From Azolla caroliniana (lineage: Eukaryota; Polypodiophyta), in assembly GCA_043228905.1 (NCBI GenBank), contig JBHGNT010000010.1, forward strand, positions 7,998,001 through 8,062,000: a stretch of 64,000 bases of DNA, given 5' to 3'. Numbering within the stretch: position 1 is the stretch's first letter; every line of letters begins with the position of its first letter. Of the stretch, positions 21,072 to 32,047 are shown one piece after another. The translations under genes and the position numbers were made by a program. Below the pieces are notes generated by a model that worked only from the letters and a program-made list of their open reading frames with translations, did not search any database and was not told the origin of the DNA.

Positions 21072-22767
21072 TCACTCCGGCATGGGATGTCTCGTCAGCC
21101 CGATCCGCTTTCGGCATGCATCCAGCTTGTCGATTGTCAACACCTTGGTCAGCATATCCGATCCGTTTTCCTCCGTGTGGATCTTCGTCAGCACGAACTC
21201 TTGTTCTTCTACTCTCTCTTGGATCCGGTGGTACCTTCGCTGGATATGTTTCATCCAGGAATGGTAGGCCGCGTTCTTTGCAAGGTGGATGACACTTTGA
21301 CTGTCACAATAGAGCCGGTATTCCTCTTGTTGGATTCCTAGCTCTCTGATGAAGTCCTTCATCCAGATTATCTCCTTGCTAGCTTCTACAGCTGCCATGT
21401 ACTCTGCCTCCATGGTTGACAACGCAACCATCTTCTGCAGCCTTGATTGCCACGAAACAACTCCCCATGCATAAGTCATGACATATCCGGATGTAGACCG
21501 GCTGGTATCCGCATCAACCGACATATCCGAATCCGTGAATCAGACAAGATGGGGATTACCGAAGCCGAACCGATGACACATACTTGAGGTGCCTTTCAGA
21601 TACCGCAGTATCCACTTGATCGCGTTCCAATGCTCTCTTCCGAGATTGCTCATGAACCGGCTTACCACTCCGACTGCATATCCGATATCCGGTCGGATAC
21701 ATACCATTGCGTACATCAAGCTTCCGATGGCAGAGGCATATGGTATCTTCATCATATCTATCTTCTCCGCCTTTGTCCTTGGACTTTGTTTTCCGGATAG
21801 CTTGCAGTTTGTTGGAAGTGTCGATACAACCGACATCGCCTTCGACATGTTGACTTCTCCTGTGACAACCACAACAACTTCTTCGACCGGTCCTAGATGA
21901 TATGCATTCCCAATATCTGTCTTGCCAAACCCAAGTCTTTCATTGAGAAGGTCCGGTTCAGAGCCTTCTTTAGCATCCGAATCTTGCCTTAGTCTTGTTC
22001 GACGATCAACATATCATCCACATATAGGAGGAGTATCAAGAAATCTCCTTCGTCAAATTTCTTCACAAACACGTAGTGATCGGCTTGCGTTTTGTAGTAC
22101 CCTTGGTCAGTCATGAAGGAGTTGAACTTCCGGTACCATTGCCGGGGAGCTTGCTTCAGTTCGTATAAGCTCTTCTTCAGCCGGCACACCAGGTGCTCCT
22201 TCCCTTTCTTCTCAAATCCTTCCGGTTGATGCATGTAGATCTTTCCTTCGAGGTCGCCATGTAGGAATGTCGTCTTGACATCCAGTTACTCTACCTCGAG
22301 GTCCATGCTTGCCGCTATGCCCAATACCATCCGGATGGATGTCATCTTTACTACCGGGGCAAAGATCTCATCGAAGTCCACTCCTTTCTTCTGTTGGAAG
22401 CCCTTCACCACGATCCGGGCTTTGTACCTGGTTTCAACTTGTGCACCCACTTGTTCCGGAGTGCTTTCTTCCCTTTCGGCAAACTCCGTCAATTCTTATG
22501 TGTGGTTCTCATGCAGGGAATCCATCTCGTACTGCATGGCACTCAACCACTTGCGGCTGTGGGTTTCTCTCTTTGCTTCTTCGAAGCTTCTGGCTCCCCC
22601 TCATCGGTTAGCAACACATGCTCTGCATCCGGAAATCTCCGGGGGGCTCTTGTCTCTCGGAGAGGATATCTCCGTCCCTAGTTTCTGATGACCAGTTCCT
22701 TCGTTTGTTCCTCATCCTCATCCGATTCGAGATCTTGTCCAATTCCGGTTTCTTCTTCTTCTTCTTT
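21072..22767 (-). pseudogene. pol: Copia J pol, 3' half: RT and RNase H
   Basis: Reading leftwards from 22767: EETGIGQDLESDEDEEQ, AMQYEMDSLHENHT (about 22540), RYKARIVVKGFQQKKGVDFDEIFAPVVKM (about 22420), FLHGDLEGKIYMHQPEGFEKKGKEHLV, LKQAPRQWYRKFNSFM and the catalytic LLLYVDDMLIV (about 22030). RNase H follows: MSVDADTSRSTSGYVMTYAWGVVSW (21524), LSTMEAEYMAAVEASKEIIWMKDFI, YCDSQSVIHLAKNAAYHSWMKH, ending KRIGLTRHPMPE at 21072. Stops and frame changes are present, for example at 22275 and around 21880. The family member O has an almost unbroken version. Confidence 0.85.
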
Positions 22768-23123
22768 TGTTGAGAAATAAATGCGGAATAGATCATAATA
22801 AACGAACTACGCGTTGAAATACGAATTACAAAAATGCCAGAAAAACAAGACACACAACAGTGCATAGAGATTTACGTGGAAACCCTAAAACGAGGAAAAC
22901 CACGGGTGAACAGAACTTCACTATAGTATAGTGGATATACAATACAGAGATGATTACAACACTCTGTTGAGTGTATAAGCCGCACAGGGCTCTTCGCGTC
23001 TACTGTTACACACACATCTATGGTGCGGCTCTCTCTTCTCTCTCTCACGCTCTCTTACATTTTACAACTTCTGCTTCTACTCTGTTCATCACGCACATAA
23101 AGTTTTCCCTAGTTGTATATATA

Positions 23124-23540
23124 TGTTGAGCGGCAAGCTCAACTAGAGCCGGATTGGCTGAATAAGCCTGAGCTGGTAAGTGAGACGGATCGGTATGACG
23201 GTGAGCAATCGAGCCGGCAAGCAACAAAGCCGGTTAGCCAGTTAGCCGGATCCAATTGGTAACCGACAACCTAGTGTTAAGTTTAGACTACTAGGCAGTT
23301 ATAGTCTCGTAGTAAGTGTTAGATGCTCGTGTGAGCATTGAAGTACACGGTACTTCTGTCAGTCCCATGAGGACTTGTATAAATAGTGCTGGTAAGCGCA
23401 TTGTATGTACAGAGAACATTTCATATAATTTTGAATTAACGTTCTGCTCTCTTTGTCTGTCTCTCTCCCTCGTACTCTCTCTCACACTCTGTGTTTCCCG
23501 TGTTTCTATTTTAACGCTTCCGCAAACATATATATTTTCA
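23124..23540 (+). repeat. 5' LTR of copia H
   Basis: It starts TGTTGAGCGGCAAGCTCAAC, which contains the perfect palindrome GTTGAGC-GGCAA-GCTCAAC. It ends TATATTTTCA directly before the PBS. TATAAATA is at 23378-23385. It is 18 bp shorter than the 3' copy because of an indel in an AGCCGGTTAGCC repeat. Confidence 0.93.
23378..23385 (+). promoter_or_regulatory. TATA box in 5' LTR of H
   Basis: TATAAATA is about 160 bases before the LTR end. It is conserved in the 3' LTR at 28199-28206. Confidence 0.65.
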
Positions 23541-23552
23541 TGGTATCAGAGC
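23541..23552 (+). other. Primer binding site of copia H
   Basis: TGGTATCAGAGC immediately follows the LTR; it is complementary to the initiator tRNA-Met 3' end. Confidence 0.93.
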
Positions 23553-23635
23553 ACGAGGGTCGAGAACCTCTACTGCAAACATTCGCCTTGAAAAGCAAAC
23601 CCTAACAGGTCGCAAGAATAGACACAGAAGTAGTT

Positions 23636-26600
23636 ATGGACAGAGGTATGGCAAGTTCACTTCCCACAGAGAAACTCGACCGGAGCAATTACGCGTCCTG
23701 GTTGTACAAAATGCATCAGTACTTACTGGGGCACGGGTATTGGAGTTTCGTGGAAGGAATGAACGAAACAACACCTAATACGGCACATAAGGATTTCCTA
23801 GTGTGGGAACAATCGGCAAGCAAAGTGATGTACTGCTTCGTGTCCAGTGTCAGAGACCAGTTGCTGAGCCACATCTGAGACGCCAAGACGCCGAAGGAGG
23901 CTTGGTGAAACCTGAAGAAGGTTTTCACCGCGAGCACTACAGCCCGAAAGCTGCAACTCTGACAGGAGTTGAGCAATGTCCGATAGAAGGACATGTCGGT
24001 GGCGGATTATACGGCCCAAATCAAAGAGATCTATGACTCGCTTGCCTCTATTAACGTCACTGTAGAGGAAGACGAGATGGTAAAGGTCTGTCTTGGGGGC
24101 CTGGCGTCTAAGTACAAAGCCTTTTGGACGGTGGTTTGTACAAGGGAGAATACACCGTCATTTTTCGACTTACAGTCGATGCTCCTTGTAGAGGAGAACC
24201 ACGCCGGTGTGTCAACTAGCGCACCCACTGACAGCCGGATGCTGTACACGGAGGCGGATTGGTCCCATGGGCATGGTGGACGAGGCGGGTCGGCATGCAC
24301 TGGAGGCGGCCGACAAGAGCAAGAACGACGACACAGAGATCGTGCCGACAGCAATTCTGGACCCTCCGGGAGCAGGGGGAGTCAATGCGGTACCGGATTC
24401 CGGCAAAACAAATCCACAACGGAATGCTGGTACTGTGGCAATAAGGGCCACAGAGAAAGTGAGTGCTGGAGAAAGCGTGCCGATTCGGACAAATCCGGAT
24501 CCGGCAAGGCCGGCATGGATGGCCGGCAAAGCTCGCACTACGCAAACGGATCGGGAGGATCCAAGAACGATAAGGGGCCAGCCTTGGTGATGAAGCACAA
24601 GGCGAACTCAATGAAGAAGACCACTTCCAAATAGGAGGAAGTGTGGTACGTTGATTCCGGCGCGTCAAACCACATGACGAGCCACAAGGAGTGGTTCTCT
24701 TTGTTGGAGAAATCGGATAAACCAGGAGTAGTCGAAACCAGAGACGACACTCCTCACCCAATCATGCATGTTGGAGAAGTCCCTTTGAGCCACGTCGGAC
24801 AGAAGGGGAAGCTGATGAATGTGTTACACGTTTTGATAATCACGAAGAACCTGGTGTTGGTCGGACAAATCGTTGACAAGGGGATGCAGGTGCGGTTTAC
24901 GCACCTTGGGTGCTTCATTGAGGATGAGGGCGAAGTTATTGCGCAAGGGCGCAGAGACGGGAGGATGTTTATCCTCGACACCAATGATGTTGGCACCGCT
25001 CTATTCGCAAAAGGATAGAAGGTCGAGTCGGACATCGACCTGTGGCACAACCAGATAGGTCACGTCAATTACCGGAGGCTTCAAGACTTGCAAACGAAAC
25101 AAGTTGTTTTCGGTTTGCCGAAGTTTAGCAGCTGGAGAGGCCAAGTATGTGAAGCCTGCCAACTCGAGGAGCAACACCGGCTTCCATTCCCCACCAAACA
25201 AAACCGGAGCCGTAACAAGCTCGACCTTATCCATTCGGATGTGTGGGGACTGGCACAAAATGTTAGTCTTGGCGGGAGTCGATATTTCGTCTCCTTCATC
25301 GACGACTATACACGGCACACATGGATCTACCTCATTGAGCGGAAGAGTAAAGTCTTCGAGTGTTTCCGGAGTCTCCAAAGCATGTTGGAACGGGAATCAG
25401 AGAGGAAGATCAAATGCCTGCGATCGGATGGCGGGAAAGAATACTTTTCTGGCCAATTCAATAGTTATCTGCAGCAAACGGGAATTCGGCGAGAGTTCAG
25501 CTGCAGATACACACCGCAACAGAATGGTGTTGCCGAGAGGAAGAACCGGTCGCTTATTGATGCGGCAAGGGCAATGCTGGAGGAGAAGAGCATGCCCAAA
25601 TTCTATTGGGCGGAGGCGGTCCGGATGGCTGTCTACATCCAGAACCGGATCAGTGACAAGGTGTCAGCTCACGAGCTGTATTTCGGGCGCAAGCCGAACT
25701 TAAGACACCTTAAGATCTTCGGTAGCATTTCTCCCCGTCACTGCAAACCGATCGGATGCAAGTGGGTGTACAAAGTCAAGTACAACACCAACGGTTCAGT
25801 TAACCGGTACAAGGCCCGGTTAGTGGCGAAGGGGTATGCGCAAACCCACGGAATTGATTACGATGAGATGTTCACTCCTATCGCGAAGATGACGACAATT
25901 CGTGTGGTACTGGTGGTTGCTGCGGCAAGGGGATGGCATCTTCATCAGATGGATGTGAAGAATGCATTTCTTCAAGGTGATCTTGAAGAAGAAGTCTTTA
26001 TGACTCAGCCTCCCGGTTTTCAATCAAAGATGAACAAGTCGACGGTATGCCGGCTGAAGAAGTCGTTGTACGGCCTGAAGCAAACCCCTCGAGCTTGGAA
26101 TGTGAAGATCACGCACCGGTTGCGTAAGATGGGGTTTGTGGCCTCCAAATCGGACTCTTCATTGTTAATCTGGCAAGGCTCAGCCGGTCCGGTATGTATA
26201 TTGCTATATGTTGATGATCTAGTCATCACCGGACCAGGTGTTCCGGAAATCAACCGCATCAAGTCCCAGTTGTCGAACGCATTTGAGATGAAGGACCTGG
26301 GGGACCTTCATTACTTCCTAGGAATCGAGGTGATCCACACCCTCGACGGCATATTGCTTTCACAACGGCATTACGCGTTGAATATGCTGTACAAGTTCGG
26401 CATGACAGAATGCCGACCTGTCTCTACACCCTTAGACCGGAATCAGAAGCTCCGTCCCAACTTCGGACCGGCCTGCAACGAGCAACGGTTCCGACAGATT
26501 GTCAGAAGCCTTATCTACTTGACTATCACGCGACCCGACATCAGCTATCCGGTCGGAATGATAAGTTAGTTCATGCAGTAGCCGACTGTGGAGCACCTTC

Positions 26601-27613
26601 AATGCGCACAACGGATATTGCGGTATGTCAACGACACGAAGGACCAGGGACTGTTATACCGGCGAGGTATAACCGAAGAGCTCTTCGGGTACACGGATGT
26701 CGACTGGGCCATCGATGCATAAGATCGCCGATCAACCTCTGGTTACATGTTTTCCCTAGGTAGCGCGGCTATTGCGTGGAGCAGCAAAAAGCAGCCAACA
26801 GTTGCTATGTCGAGCATTGAGGCTGAGTACCGGGGCGCGACCGTGGTTACCTGCGAAGCCATTTAACTTCGGCGACTGCTCCAAGACTTGCGGATCGAGG
26901 TACCGACCCTGATCCCGCTTTATTGTGATAACATCAGCAGCATGCAGCTTGCCAAGAACCCTGTGTTCCATGCTCGCACGAAGCACATAGAAGTGCATTA
27001 TCATTTTGTGCATGAGCGGGTCCTGAGCGGTGAAGTTGAACTTCAGTATGTTCACACGGATCGGCAAGTTGCCGACATCTTCACCAAGCCGCTCGGATCA
27101 GACAAGTTACAACACTTTACCGACATGCTTGGTGTTCAGCATCTCGACGTGCCGCACTTGAGGGGGAGAAGCAGGGGCAAAGAAACTACCGAAATGGGCA
27201 AAGGCAAAGAAACTGTTGAACCCGTCAGTAAGAGAATAACCAGAAGAAGGGGAGACAAGAAGACGAAAGAAGCCGAGTCGACGAAGGAAGTCGACACATC
27301 CGAACAAGTCGGAACGAGCGGCAGTGCTGGCAAGGTCAAGGAGGACCAAGCCAACCGGAAGGAGGAAGAAGTGTGCACTCAGGAAGAGAAGTGCATGCTA
27401 TGCGGAGGTCACCACAACGGAAGTGACCATGATGTGGAGTCAAATATAGAATTCGACTTCAGTGAACCGTCTGAAGAAGCCGAAGATGGAAGCAAGGCCA
27501 AGACATGAACGTGGTCTGATATGGTGAAGGGTCTGAAACCGGTAGAAGAATTGGAGAATACCGATTCAGACAAGAGCTGGAACGAGTCGGAGACAACCGA
27601 CTCGGATCAATAG
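23636..27613 (+). pseudogene. gag-pol: Copia H gag-pol polyprotein, nonsense-broken, internally deleted
   Basis: A single frame runs from ATG 23636 to TAG 27611-27613, a stop position shared with Q. Gag: LDRSNYASWLYKMHQYLLGHGYW, then knuckle CWYCGNKGHRESEC (about 24430). Protease: WYVDSGASNHMT (about 24645). Integrase: GAG-pre region (LWHNQIGHVNYRRL), zinc motif VCEACQLEEQHR, DLIHSDVWG, CLRSDGGKEY and QNGVAERKNR. The integrase reading HLKIFGSI passes straight into RT PRHCKPIGCKWVYKVK near 25735, so the integrase end and linker are deleted. RT has LLYVDDLVITG (about 26205). RNase H: TRPDISYPVGM, YCDNISSMQLAKN, HVADIF-type end ADIFTKPL. After it comes an extension of about 155 residues with CMLCGGHHNGSDHD. 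In-frame stops include 23876, 25016, 26567, 26579 and 27506. Confidence 0.9.
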
Positions 27614-27910
27614 ACGGATCCGGATGAGTCGGATCAACTGAAGGCCAAGGAGACACGGACGCAGCGGAAGTCGATGCCATCGCGGAGGAACCGACGGATC
27701 GGCAAGCGCCGGAGTCATAGCAACGAAGGAGCTGAGATGGGCCTATTGAGCAGACATGCCGACCGAGAAGGTCGAGGCGCGCAGAACCAAAGGGGTCGCG
27801 GCAAACGGGACCGGACCAGATGAGGAGCTCGAGCAAGGTGAAGCGACGCCAGGAGATGTCGGTTGGTAGAACCGACTGCCACAGACGTTGACACTACTAT
27901 CCTACCTCAG

Positions 27911-27928
27911 GTTGAGCTTGAGGGGGAG
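27911..27928 (+). other. Polypurine tract of copia H
   Basis: GTTGAGCTTGAGGGGGAG lies directly before the 3' LTR. The same motif precedes the LTRs of U and Q. Confidence 0.8.
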
Positions 27929-28363
27929 TGTTGAGCGGCAAGCTCAACTGGAGCCGGATCGGCTGAATAAGCCTGAGCCGGTAAGCGAAACGGATCGGTA
28001 TGACGGTGAGCAACCGAGCCGGCAAGCAACAAAGCCAGTGAGCTGGGGAGCCGGTTAGCCGGTTAGCCGGATCCAATCGGTAACCGACAGCCTAGTGTTA
28101 AGTTTAGACTACTAGGCAGTTATAGTCTCGTAGTAAGTGTCAGATGCTCATGTGAGCATTGAAGTACACGGTACTTCTGTCAGTCCCATGAGGACTTGTA
28201 TAAATAGCGCTGGTAAGCGCATTGTATGTACAGAGAACATTTCATATAATTTTGAATTAACGTTCTGCTCTCTTTGTCTGTCTGTCTCTCCCGCGTACTC
28301 TCTCTCTCACTCAGTGTTTCCTGTGTTTCTATTTTTACGCTTCCGCAAACATATACGTTTTCA
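27929..28363 (+). repeat. 3' LTR of copia H
   Basis: It starts TGTTGAGCGGCAAGCTCAAC and ends ACGTTTTCA, followed by the duplicated target ATATA. It is close to the 5' LTR apart from an indel and scattered substitutions. Confidence 0.93.
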
Positions 28364-28555
28364 ATATACATACACAACTTTCTGGCTAATTACATACGTA
28401 GCCCTCATGGGGCGCACACTTAGATTATTTACAAGTATAGTCACCCGAGTTGGCTATTTACACGATTCCGGTTTCGGCCTCGACTGAGTCACTCATCAAC
28501 TCGACTCCTCTGTCTTTCCCATCTGGAGGGACTTATTTCTACACATCATCATTAT

Positions 28556-29005
28556 TGTTGTTCGGTTGACAAATTACTACTTTGCCGACATAGTATTAGA
28601 CGAACGTTCTATCAAGAAGTTGTGGTTAGACGAATAGATACGAATTATCTATAAACTTATCGGTGATAACAGACACCGAGATCGTGACTTATGTAATATA
28701 GCTTAGACAGAAGGAAATAGATGGCAAGAGCAATCCATACACAGAGGTTTCCTAAATAAACTTTATATTACTAAATACAACGATAGATTTTTACAATGCC
28801 TTCGGTTCCTTTTATAGGTAACCTGAAGGTTTTTTCTCATCAAGAAATCCTTCTGCCTATAATTAACTAGAATTACAAAACTTCATAACTAACTATGTCC
28901 TATTCGGCTATCTGCTGAGTCATCGATCCGAACTGTCAATTCGACTCCAACTCCAACTCCGAACATCCTTCCAACTCCGACGCATCCATACTTGTCCGGG
29001 TAACA
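28556..29005 (-). repeat. 3' LTR of gypsy D
   Basis: On the + strand it runs TGTTGTTCGG to CCGGGTAACA, 450 bp. It pairs with 37416-37866; two 12-bp indels of opposite sign and scattered substitutions separate them. TATAAAAG is on the - strand at 28809-28816. Confidence 0.92.
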
Positions 29006-29057
29006 CTTGGCATGCCCGTGGGCCAGGACGTTGTCCGGCAAACCCATAGAAACCCCA

Positions 29058-31820
29058 TCACTCCTGCTGCTCTGAGGGAAGATCTTCCTCCAACTCCAAT
29101 TCATCGTCTGCATCATCCTGCAGAATGTCGAACAATGAGGGTTCTTCTTCCTGTGGTGTCATGCCGACATAGACTTCGTCTTCATCTTCGGTGTCCTCCC
29201 CGTCGTCGTTTTCCTAGTGTGCTTCTTCGGTCGATGGCGTTGGATCTACTAATTCCGGTGCTCCGAGTCCAGGTGTTTTGCTTATTCTTTCGGCTTTGAT
29301 ATTGTCTAACTCGACGGACGTATTGACATCATGCTTGTCGAATTCTTGCATGATTCGATTAATTTCTTCTCTGAAATAAGCTACCATGTCGTAAAGGTCT
29401 TTAGCAATATCTTCTTGAACCGTGGTCATTGCTTCCTCCAACATCTTGAGGAAGCCTTTACCTTGAACTTTTCTATCTTCTCTGTCGGCTCGTAATAGCT
29501 GAAGCTCTACAACTTGCGCCGACCATGTTTGCCAACCCTTCTCCAACGATTCATTGACCAATTTTAGGGTGTTAAGCCAGTGACGTCTTATGATTGCTTG
29601 AACCTTGTCCTGAGTCATTCTTGCCTCAAACTGTGTTGTTGCCAATGTTCTTCGCAAATCAATTATTACTGCATTGGTATGTCCTTCGGCCTGCATAAGT
29701 TTGGCTTGTGCCACTAAGAGGTCAAGTCGCCTTTTCTCGGAGACCGTTTGAACTTCTGCACATCGGTTTTCCAACCTCTCTTTCTCCGCATTCCAATCGT
29801 TCTACTGCTAAATCATTTTTCCATTGATTTCTTCTAGCAGTTTGTCTCTTCCAGCCAACTGTGTTGTAAAACAAGTCTCTTGGCTGCTGACATACTCTTC
29901 CAGTTCTTTGATTTGTTGCTTTGTAGCCTCTTTTTGTTGGGCTAACTATTGGTGTAAATCTTGTATCACATTATCTTTTTCCTCTAAGCATTTGTCAGTT
30001 GTTGTTTTTGCTGACTATAATTGATCCTCCATTTCTCTGGACCTGTCTTCGGCCTTTTCTGCCCTAATTTCCGCTTCTGTTCGTGCTTTTTCGGCATTTT
30101 CCAACTTCTTTTGTAATTCTGAATCCATCTCCAAAGGTTCTTTTTGTGACTCTAGCTGTAATATCTGCTCTTTCGCTTGTTCTAGGGCCACTTGTGCTTT
30201 TTGCAGTTTAGCCTTCAACTGCTGATTTTCTTCCTACGTCCGTTTATACTATGCATTAAGCACATCTGCTGCTATTGTTGCCCTTTTGTATAATTCAGCC
30301 ATATCCTTGGCTGCTCTGTTAGCCTTTTCATATTCCCTATGTACTTCGACCAGTGCCTCATGTAATAGTGGTATCTGGATGGCTTCACCCCTATTTTTAG
30401 CATTTCGCTATCGACCAATTCTATCCACTTCTGCTTGCTCATTGGGTTCGACAGCTCCACATAATGACTTTTGGATCATTATTTGATCCCGGTGCTCTTG
30501 TGCCATTCTTTCCGACACTTCCAAGAGTCTTTTAGCTAACCACTCTACCAATTCATATGATGTTCTGAACTGCAGAATGGCAGCTAGCTCATGTGTTGCT
30601 GCTGGGATGTTGGAAAAACCAAGTGCCTCTTGCACCATTGCTATTGATACCTACCCTTTTTTAATTCGTGAAGTGTCATCGGGATTAACACGAGGTACTT
30701 GTGTGCTTTGGGCGACTGGATCATTAGTTCTCTGTTTCTTCTGCGGAGGTTGTTCTTTCTCTGGTCTAGAATATCTTTGGGACCATTGTTTAACCCTGCG
30801 TTGCTTCGGCGGCTGCTGCTCAGTGTCAACTTGTGTCGATTCTTGTTGTTGTGAGGGTTGCTCGTCTATCATCTCGCTTTGTTGCGTCCTCGGTGGTTGA
30901 ACCTCCAGTTGTTGAGTAGCCGGTTGTTGGTCAGGATTGGGTTGCGGTGTCAACTGTTGAGACTGCGTTGACTGTTGTTGTTCCGATTCTTGTTGTTGCC
31001 TTGGGTCCGATTGGTCAAAATCGGTCTGAGTGGTATCGTCATGCGCCGATTCTTCTTCCCTCCACTCTTCCTGTTGGACTTGTCGTCAAGTTCGGGATGA
31101 TTGTACCTGAGGCGGCCTACGCACCTCTGATCGGTTTTCCAGCTCTGAAGTCGGAAATAATACCGATAACCAACGAGCAAAAATCGGCTTCATTGGTTTT
31201 CCCTTCTAAACTCCACTCAGTTGCTCTCTCAGAGCATCTGCTGACAGTAGCCCCCAATCGAAAGCTTTGCCTTCATAAGCGGCAATGATAAATCCGGCCC
31301 TCTTTTTGGGCATACAGTAGAATCTCGGACTAACAAACTCTACTTCCAATAGAAATTTTGCAACTTCATGAAAAAACACATCCCTACCTCCTTGTGTCTG
31401 ATACGCTTTGGCGGAGGGCGAATACTCACCAAAATAGGACCGCAAACCATCTTTTGTGACCTTGTTGATAACGTCGAACCCGCCTCTTGGCATCTCCAAC
31501 ACCGTTCTTACCTTCTTATTAGTGATCGTCGAGACATCGATTTCTGTCATCAAAGCTTCCGCGTGCGGGTGTGGCTCTGCTTCTGCGACTTTCAAGAATC
31601 CTTGTAAGTTATTGCAAACGAGCCAGCGGCGCAAGTTATCAGATATGGTAATCGGCATATTGTCATCGTCGCTTGACAGATCGTCACTCTGTGGTGGCGG
31701 TGGAAAACGATGTGGGCTATGGCGAAGAAGATCAGAAAACTTGTGAGCTCGAATGCGTTTCTGCTTCTGTGGTGAAACTGACATTACAGAAATAGGTTTT
31801 AAGGAATTAATTTTTTGCAT
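29058..31820 (-). pseudogene. Element D extra ORF, 921 codons, unknown function
   Basis: One - strand frame from ATG 31820 to TGA 29058-29060, interrupted only by nonsense codons, mostly TAG. N-terminal domain (about residues 50-240): LRRWLVCNNLQGFLKVAEAEPHPHA, YFGEYSPSAKAYQTQGG, FHEVAKFLLEVEFV, CMPKKRAGFII, FDWGLLSADALREQL and IFARWLSVLFP. Then a Gln/Pro-rich linker, a block ATHELAAILQFRTSYELVEWLAKR, and a long heptad-rich coiled coil (for example 30218-30015, KAKLQKAQVALEQAKEQIL). The end is acidic with SLFDILQDDADDE. The same blocks occur in the same order in element C. There is no signal peptide, no obvious membrane segment and no enzyme motif. The position fits the additional or env-like ORFs of Athila/Tat elements, but I recognise no known env. 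Confidence 0.75.
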
Positions 31821-32047
31821 GATGCCTAGGAAATAAAAGTACTATTAATGTGATAATGATTAGGTGTACTAGTGGAGTAATAGCTAGAAATAGCAATAAT
31901 GACTAATAGAAATATGCCTCCACTAGTTTTACTTATAGCCTTCTAAAATCACTCCAAGATTCTCTTCTTGACAGTTAGTTATGATTTGGCAAGAAAATTT
32001 TCTATAGTTAGTTTATATATATATATTTATATATATTTATTTATTTA
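31821..32047 (-). other. AT-rich gap between pol and extra ORF of D
   Basis: About 227 bases with runs of TATATATT and TTTATTTATT and no coding similarity. It corresponds to the purine-rich spacer at 6400-6538 in C. A splice acceptor or internal promoter for the downstream ORF could be here; none is demonstrable by eye. Confidence 0.4.

Larger units (their letters stand above)
23124..28363 (+). mobile_element. Element H: Ty1/copia element with perfect TSD
   Basis: A 5.2 kb copia element with LTRs 23124-23540 and 27929-28363, PBS, one gag-pol frame and a polypurine tract. The 5-bp target-site duplication ATATA is perfect (23119-23123 and 28364-28368). It sits in the 3' LTR of E. Pol is nonsense-broken and lacks an internal segment between integrase and RT. 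Confidence 0.93.

Noticed and set aside
20609-21292. + strand ORF (227 codons) in the J 3' LTR
   Set aside because: It lies wholly in LTR and antisense RNase H sequence; similar ORFs recur in every LTR of this family (46642, 51301).
22640-22767. Host gene exon with Glu-rich repeat
   Set aside because: The Glu tract belongs to the J integrase-RT linker, as shown by O (about 55500-55600).
24212-24761. - strand ORFs over H gag
   Set aside because: They are shadows of the Gly/Arg-rich gag tail and knuckle, which is in frame with protease on the + strand.
29058-31820. Retroviral-type envelope in D
   Set aside because: The position fits, but I see no signal peptide, no transmembrane helix and no furin-type site. 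I left it as unknown.
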